From Streptomyces achromogenes (GTDB taxonomy: Bacteria > Actinomycetota > Actinomycetes > Streptomycetales > Streptomycetaceae), in NCBI RefSeq assembly GCF_030816715.1, contig NZ_JAUSYH010000001.1:2232001-2296000 (forward strand): a stretch of DNA of 64,000 nt, read 5' to 3'. The position numbers and the translations under genes are program-made. Each line of letters begins with the position of its first letter. Within the stretch, counting starts at the first letter, position 1. The notes below the pieces were generated by a model. The model had not been told where the DNA came from and did no database searches. It saw only the letters and a program-made list of their open reading frames with translations. This document shows, piece by piece, positions 60,062 through 64,000 of the stretch.

Positions 60062-60838
60062 TCACTGGTCGCGGAAGCGCACGATCTTGACGAACTCGTC
60101 CGCGTCCAGCGAGGCGCCGCCGACCAGCGCGCCGTCGATGTCGGCCTGCGCCATGATCTCGGCGACGTTGCCGGACTTGACGGAGCCGCCGTACTGGATG
60201 CGGACCTTGTCGGCCAGCTCCTGGGTGTAGAGCTCGGCGATCTTGGCGCGGACGGCGGCGCAGACCTCCTGCGCGTCCTCGGCGCCGCAGACCTTGCCGG
60301 TGCCGATGGCCCACACGGGCTCGTAGGCGATCACGACGGACTCGGCCTGCTCGGCCGGTAGGTCCTTCAGACCGCCCTCGACCTGGGCGAGGGTGTGGGC
60401 GACGTGGTTGCCCGCCTCGCGGACGTCCAGCTCCTCGCCGACGCACAGGATGGGGGTCAGGCCGTGCTTGTAGGCGGCCTTGACCTTGGCGTTCACCAGC
60501 TCGTCGGTCTCGTCGTGGTACTGCCGGCGCTCGGAGTGGCCGATCGCCACGAACGTGCACTTCAGCTTGGCGAGCATCGCACCGGAGATCTCGCCGGTGT
60601 AGGCGCCGGAGTCCTGCGCCGAGATGTCCTGGGCGCCGTACTTGATCTTGAGCTTGTCACCGTCGACCAGGGTCTGCACGGAGCGCAGGTCGGTGAAGGG
60701 CGGCAGGACGGCGACCTCGACGGCCTCGTAGTCCTTGTCGGCCAGGGCGAAGGCGAGCTTCTGGACGTGCGCGATGGCCTCGAGGTGGTTGAGGTTCATC
60801 TTCCAGTTGCCCGCCATCAGCGGCGTACGAGTGGTCAT
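60062..60838 (-). CDS. tpiA: Triosephosphate isomerase
   Basis: 258 residues. Catalytic segments are GNWKMN near 11-16, IGHSERR near 98 and [12 protein letters not shown] near 171 with the active Glu. Interconverts the two triose phosphates. Starts six bases after the pgk stop, one operon with pgk. Confidence 0.96.
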   Translation of the reverse strand: MTTRTPLMAGNWKMNLNHLEAIAHVQKLAFALADKDYEAVEVAVLPPFTDLRSVQTLVDGDKLKIKYGAQDISAQDSGAYTGEISGAMLAKLKCTFVAIGHSERRQYHDETDELVNAKVKAAYKHGLTPILCVGEELDVREAGNHVAHTLAQVEGGLKDLPAEQAESVVIAYEPVWAIGTGKVCGAEDAQEVCAAVRAKIAELYTQELADKVRIQYGGSVKSGNVAEIMAQADIDGALVGGASLDADEFVKIVRFRDQ

Positions 60839-60844
60839 GCGGGG

Positions 60845-62056
60845 TCAGCCTTCCAGTGCGGCGAGGCCGGGGAGCGTCTTGCCCTCGAGGTATTCGAGGG
60901 AGGCGCCGCCACCGGTCGAGATGTGGCCGAATGCGTTCTCGTCGAAGCCGAGCGTGCGCACGGCCGCGGCGGAGTCTCCACCGCCGACGACGGTGAAGCC
61001 GTCCGAGTCGATGAGAGCCTGGGCGACCGCCTTGGTGCCCTCGGCGTAGTCGGGGTGTTCGAAGACGCCCATCGGACCGTTCCAGAACACGGTCGCGGCG
61101 TCGGCGAGCTTGCCCGCGTACAGCTCACCCGTCTTCGGGCCGACGTCCAGGCCCAGCCGGCCCTCGGGCATCTTGTCCGCGTCGACGGCGGCGTGCTCGG
61201 TGGGCGCCTTGGCCTTCAGGTCCGGGAATCCGGGCGAGACCACGACGTCGACCGGGAGGACCAGCTCGACGCCCTGCTTCTCGGCGCGTTCCAGGTACTC
61301 GGTGACGACCGGGATCTGGTCCTCCTGGAGGAGGGAGGTGCCGACCTCGTGGCCCTGGGCCTTGAGGAAGGTGAAGGCCATGCCGCCGCCGATGAGGATG
61401 CGGTCGGCCTTGCCGAGCAGTTCGTCGATGACGGCGAGCTTGTCGGAGACCTTGGAGCCGCCGAGCGCCACGACGTAGGGGCGCGCGACGTCCTGGGTGA
61501 GCTTCTTCAGGACGCCGACCTCGGTGGCGATCAGGTAGCCGGCGTAGTGCGGCAGCTTGCCCGGGAGGTCGTACACGGACGCGTGCTTGCGGTGCACCGC
61601 GCCGAAGCCGTCGCCCACGTACACGTCGGCGAGGACGGCCAGCCGGTCGGCGAAGGCGGCCCTCTCGGCGTCGTCCTTCGAGGTCTCGCCGGCGTTGAAG
61701 CGCAGGTTCTCGACGACCGCGACCCGGCCGTCGGCGAGGCCGGCGACGGTGGCCGTGGCGGAGTCGCCGACGGTGTCGGTCGCGAAGGCCACGTCGGCGC
61801 CGAGGAGTTCACCGAGGCGCGCGGCGGCGGGAGCGAGGGAGAAGGCCGGGTCCGGAGCGCCCTTGGGGCGGCCCAGGTGGGAGGCGACGACCACGCGGGC
61901 GCCCGCCTCGGCCAGCGCCTTGACGGTGGGCAGCACGGCGCGGATACGGCCGTCGTCGGTGATGGTGGTGCCGGCCAGCGGCACGTTCAGGTCGGCGCGG
62001 ACGAAGACGCGCTTGCCTGCGACGCCTTCGGCGAGAAGTTCGTCGATCGTCTTCAT
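60845..62056 (-). CDS. pgk: Phosphoglycerate kinase
   Basis: 403 residues. Substrate segments are RADLNVPL near 22, SHLGRPKG near 59, and the nucleotide site GGGDSAAAV near 364. Makes ATP from 1,3-bisphosphoglycerate. A terminator hairpin separates it from gap upstream, so read-through or its own promoter is needed. Confidence 0.96.
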   Translation of the reverse strand: MKTIDELLAEGVAGKRVFVRADLNVPLAGTTITDDGRIRAVLPTVKALAEAGARVVVASHLGRPKGAPDPAFSLAPAAARLGELLGADVAFATDTVGDSATATVAGLADGRVAVVENLRFNAGETSKDDAERAAFADRLAVLADVYVGDGFGAVHRKHASVYDLPGKLPHYAGYLIATEVGVLKKLTQDVARPYVVALGGSKVSDKLAVIDELLGKADRILIGGGMAFTFLKAQGHEVGTSLLQEDQIPVVTEYLERAEKQGVELVLPVDVVVSPGFPDLKAKAPTEHAAVDADKMPEGRLGLDVGPKTGELYAGKLADAATVFWNGPMGVFEHPDYAEGTKAVAQALIDSDGFTVVGGGDSAAAVRTLGFDENAFGHISTGGGASLEYLEGKTLPGLAALEG

Positions 62057-62120
62057 TGAGTGGGCTCCCGGGAGGACTGGTGGTGCTCGTGATCCTAAGA
62101 GGGCTGGTCTGCACGTGAGT

Positions 62121-62160
62121 CAGGGCCCGGGCGGCGCGTCCTTGCGCCGCCCGGGCCCTG
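62121..62160 (-). terminator. Terminator of gap
   Basis: A 17-base perfect stem with loop GTCCTT, 30 bases past the gap stop, before pgk. Confidence 0.82.
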
Positions 62161-62189
62161 CTCTCACATCAACGTGCTCGCTCTGTCGA

Positions 62190-63278
<1,089 letters not shown>

Positions 63279-63330
63279 CTACCTCTCCGGGGCCGCCGGA
63301 GTGACATCGAGTCGGCCCATACACGGCACG

Positions 63331-63364
63331 GCGGTCCGTACCCGCCAGTAGGGGTACGGACCGC
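63331..63364 (-). terminator. Terminator of the peptidase gene
   Basis: 13-base perfect stem (GCGGTCCGTACCC) with an eight-base loop, 67 bases past the peptidase stop and before the gap promoter. Confidence 0.75.
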
Positions 63365-63430
63365 ACGGGCCGGACGGGCCCGATCACTCGATCCGGTTAC
63401 GAACCGTCACGAAGGGTTGACTTGGGCGTG

Positions 63431-64000
63431 TCATCGCCCAAGTGAGGCGAGCGCCTTTCCGATGAGCGCCTTTCGGTCGGCCGCCGCGGCGACGTGCTCC
63501 AGGCCGAAGCCGAGCAGCACGGTGTCGTCGGTGGTGACCGCTCCGTACGTCTGGAACAGGACGCCGGTGCGCGCCCAGTCCTTCAGCACGCCCGGGCTGC
63601 CCGCGGGGGGTCCGCCGGCCTTCCAGGCGCCGAGCGACGTCTCGAAGCCCTCGGTCTCGACGGCGCCGCCGCCGACGACCAGCGAGGCGTCGTCCGCGAG
63701 CACGCCGCGGCCGCCGCTGCCCGGGTCGGTGACGTAGGCGATCGAGACCTCGACGTTCTTGCCCGCGTACGCGCTCAGGTCGAAGTTCACCTGCTGCCAG
63801 CCGCTGGAGGCGCCGGTGAGGGCGTTCCAGGAGCCGGTGGACCCGGTCGCGGTGCAGTCGTTCGCGGCGAGGGTCAGGTAGTGCTCGAGCCATGGGTGCT
63901 CACCGACGTAGAAACCGGCCCCGCACTCCGCGGGCACGGTGGTCCTGGTGGCGCCGCCCGCCTCCGCAAGCGTGGTCCAGTCGTCGCCGCCGACGGTGTG
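63431..64000 (-). CDS. C-terminal part of a secreted peptidase (M14 carboxypeptidase or immune-inhibitor type)
   Basis: 189 residues are visible; the N-terminus lies beyond the right edge. The segment HTVGGDDWTTLAEAGG, then CGAGFYVGEHPWLEHYL and a beta-sandwich with NFDLSAYAGKNVEVSIAYVTD belongs to the lectin-like domain found after the catalytic domain in secreted M14 and M6 peptidases of Streptomyces. The metal-binding motif is outside the window, so family choice is open; position near gap fits a zinc carboxypeptidase I remember there. Confidence 0.6.
   Translation of the reverse strand, partial: HTVGGDDWTTLAEAGGATRTTVPAECGAGFYVGEHPWLEHYLTLAANDCTATGSTGSWNALTGASSGWQQVNFDLSAYAGKNVEVSIAYVTDPGSGGRGVLADDASLVVGGGAVETEGFETSLGAWKAGGPPAGSPGVLKDWARTGVLFQTYGAVTTDDTVLLGFGLEHVAAAADRKALIGKALASLGR

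Overview
The window is very GC-rich, tightly packed actinobacterial chromosome, and every gene points to Streptomyces: GTG and TTG starts, 1- or 4-base stop/start overlaps, mycothiol-era protein families, a SufR-led suf operon, opcA beside zwf, and a dapA/suf/cox/tkt/gap order that I remember from the Streptomyces core chromosome. No rRNA, ordinary tRNA, insertion sequence, prophage, CRISPR array or biosynthetic gene cluster is visible.

1-16.6 kb is a plant-polysaccharide and sugar-acid region. A leftward block carries two sugar ABC permeases, a Gfo/Idh oxidoreductase, a DUF6807 protein, a GH43 glycosidase and a secreted pectate lyase joined to a pectin methylesterase. Beside it lies a leftward operon of a GntR regulator, a DHDPS-family aldolase/dehydratase and an IlvD/Edd sugar-acid dehydratase. 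Further right are 5-dehydro-4-deoxyglucarate dehydratase and, divergently, uronate dehydrogenase. Together these can cut pectin, oxidise galacturonate and feed 2-oxoglutarate semialdehyde to central metabolism. AAGCGCTT-type (LacI-like) sites recur in front of, or inside, the carbohydrate genes.

16.8-36.8 kb is mixed accessory sequence: a double-TerD protein, ACC deaminase with its own GntR regulator, a Ro60/TROVE protein with two circularly permuted tRNA-like Y RNAs (and a possible third unit) directly upstream, a PhoX phosphatase and a secreted nuclease each with a PHO box, an ArsR-type/SRPBCC pair, dapA and dapD, an HxlR-peroxiredoxin fusion, a TetR/SMR efflux pair with a double operator, and a membrane-anchored AbfB protein.

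36.9-64 kb is core metabolism. The leftward suf operon (sufR-sufB-sufD-Rieske-sufC-sufS-sufU-sufT) has a CAAC-N6-GTTG site at its head and an iron-box-like dyad. Next come an AAC(3)-like acetyltransferase, an ABC-2 transporter, heme A synthase and heme O synthase (for cytochrome oxidase), then the rightward pentose-phosphate operon tkt-tal-zwf-opcA-pgl, convergent pgi, an RbpA-like RNA polymerase factor, secG, and the leftward gap-pgk-tpiA glycolytic run. The intergenic space between secG and the RbpA paralogue folds into a strong three-way-junction RNA on paper.

The strongest candidates for unusual biology are the TROVE/Y-RNA array and the structured secG-rbpA intergenic element. All functional calls are from sequence reading; no search was run.
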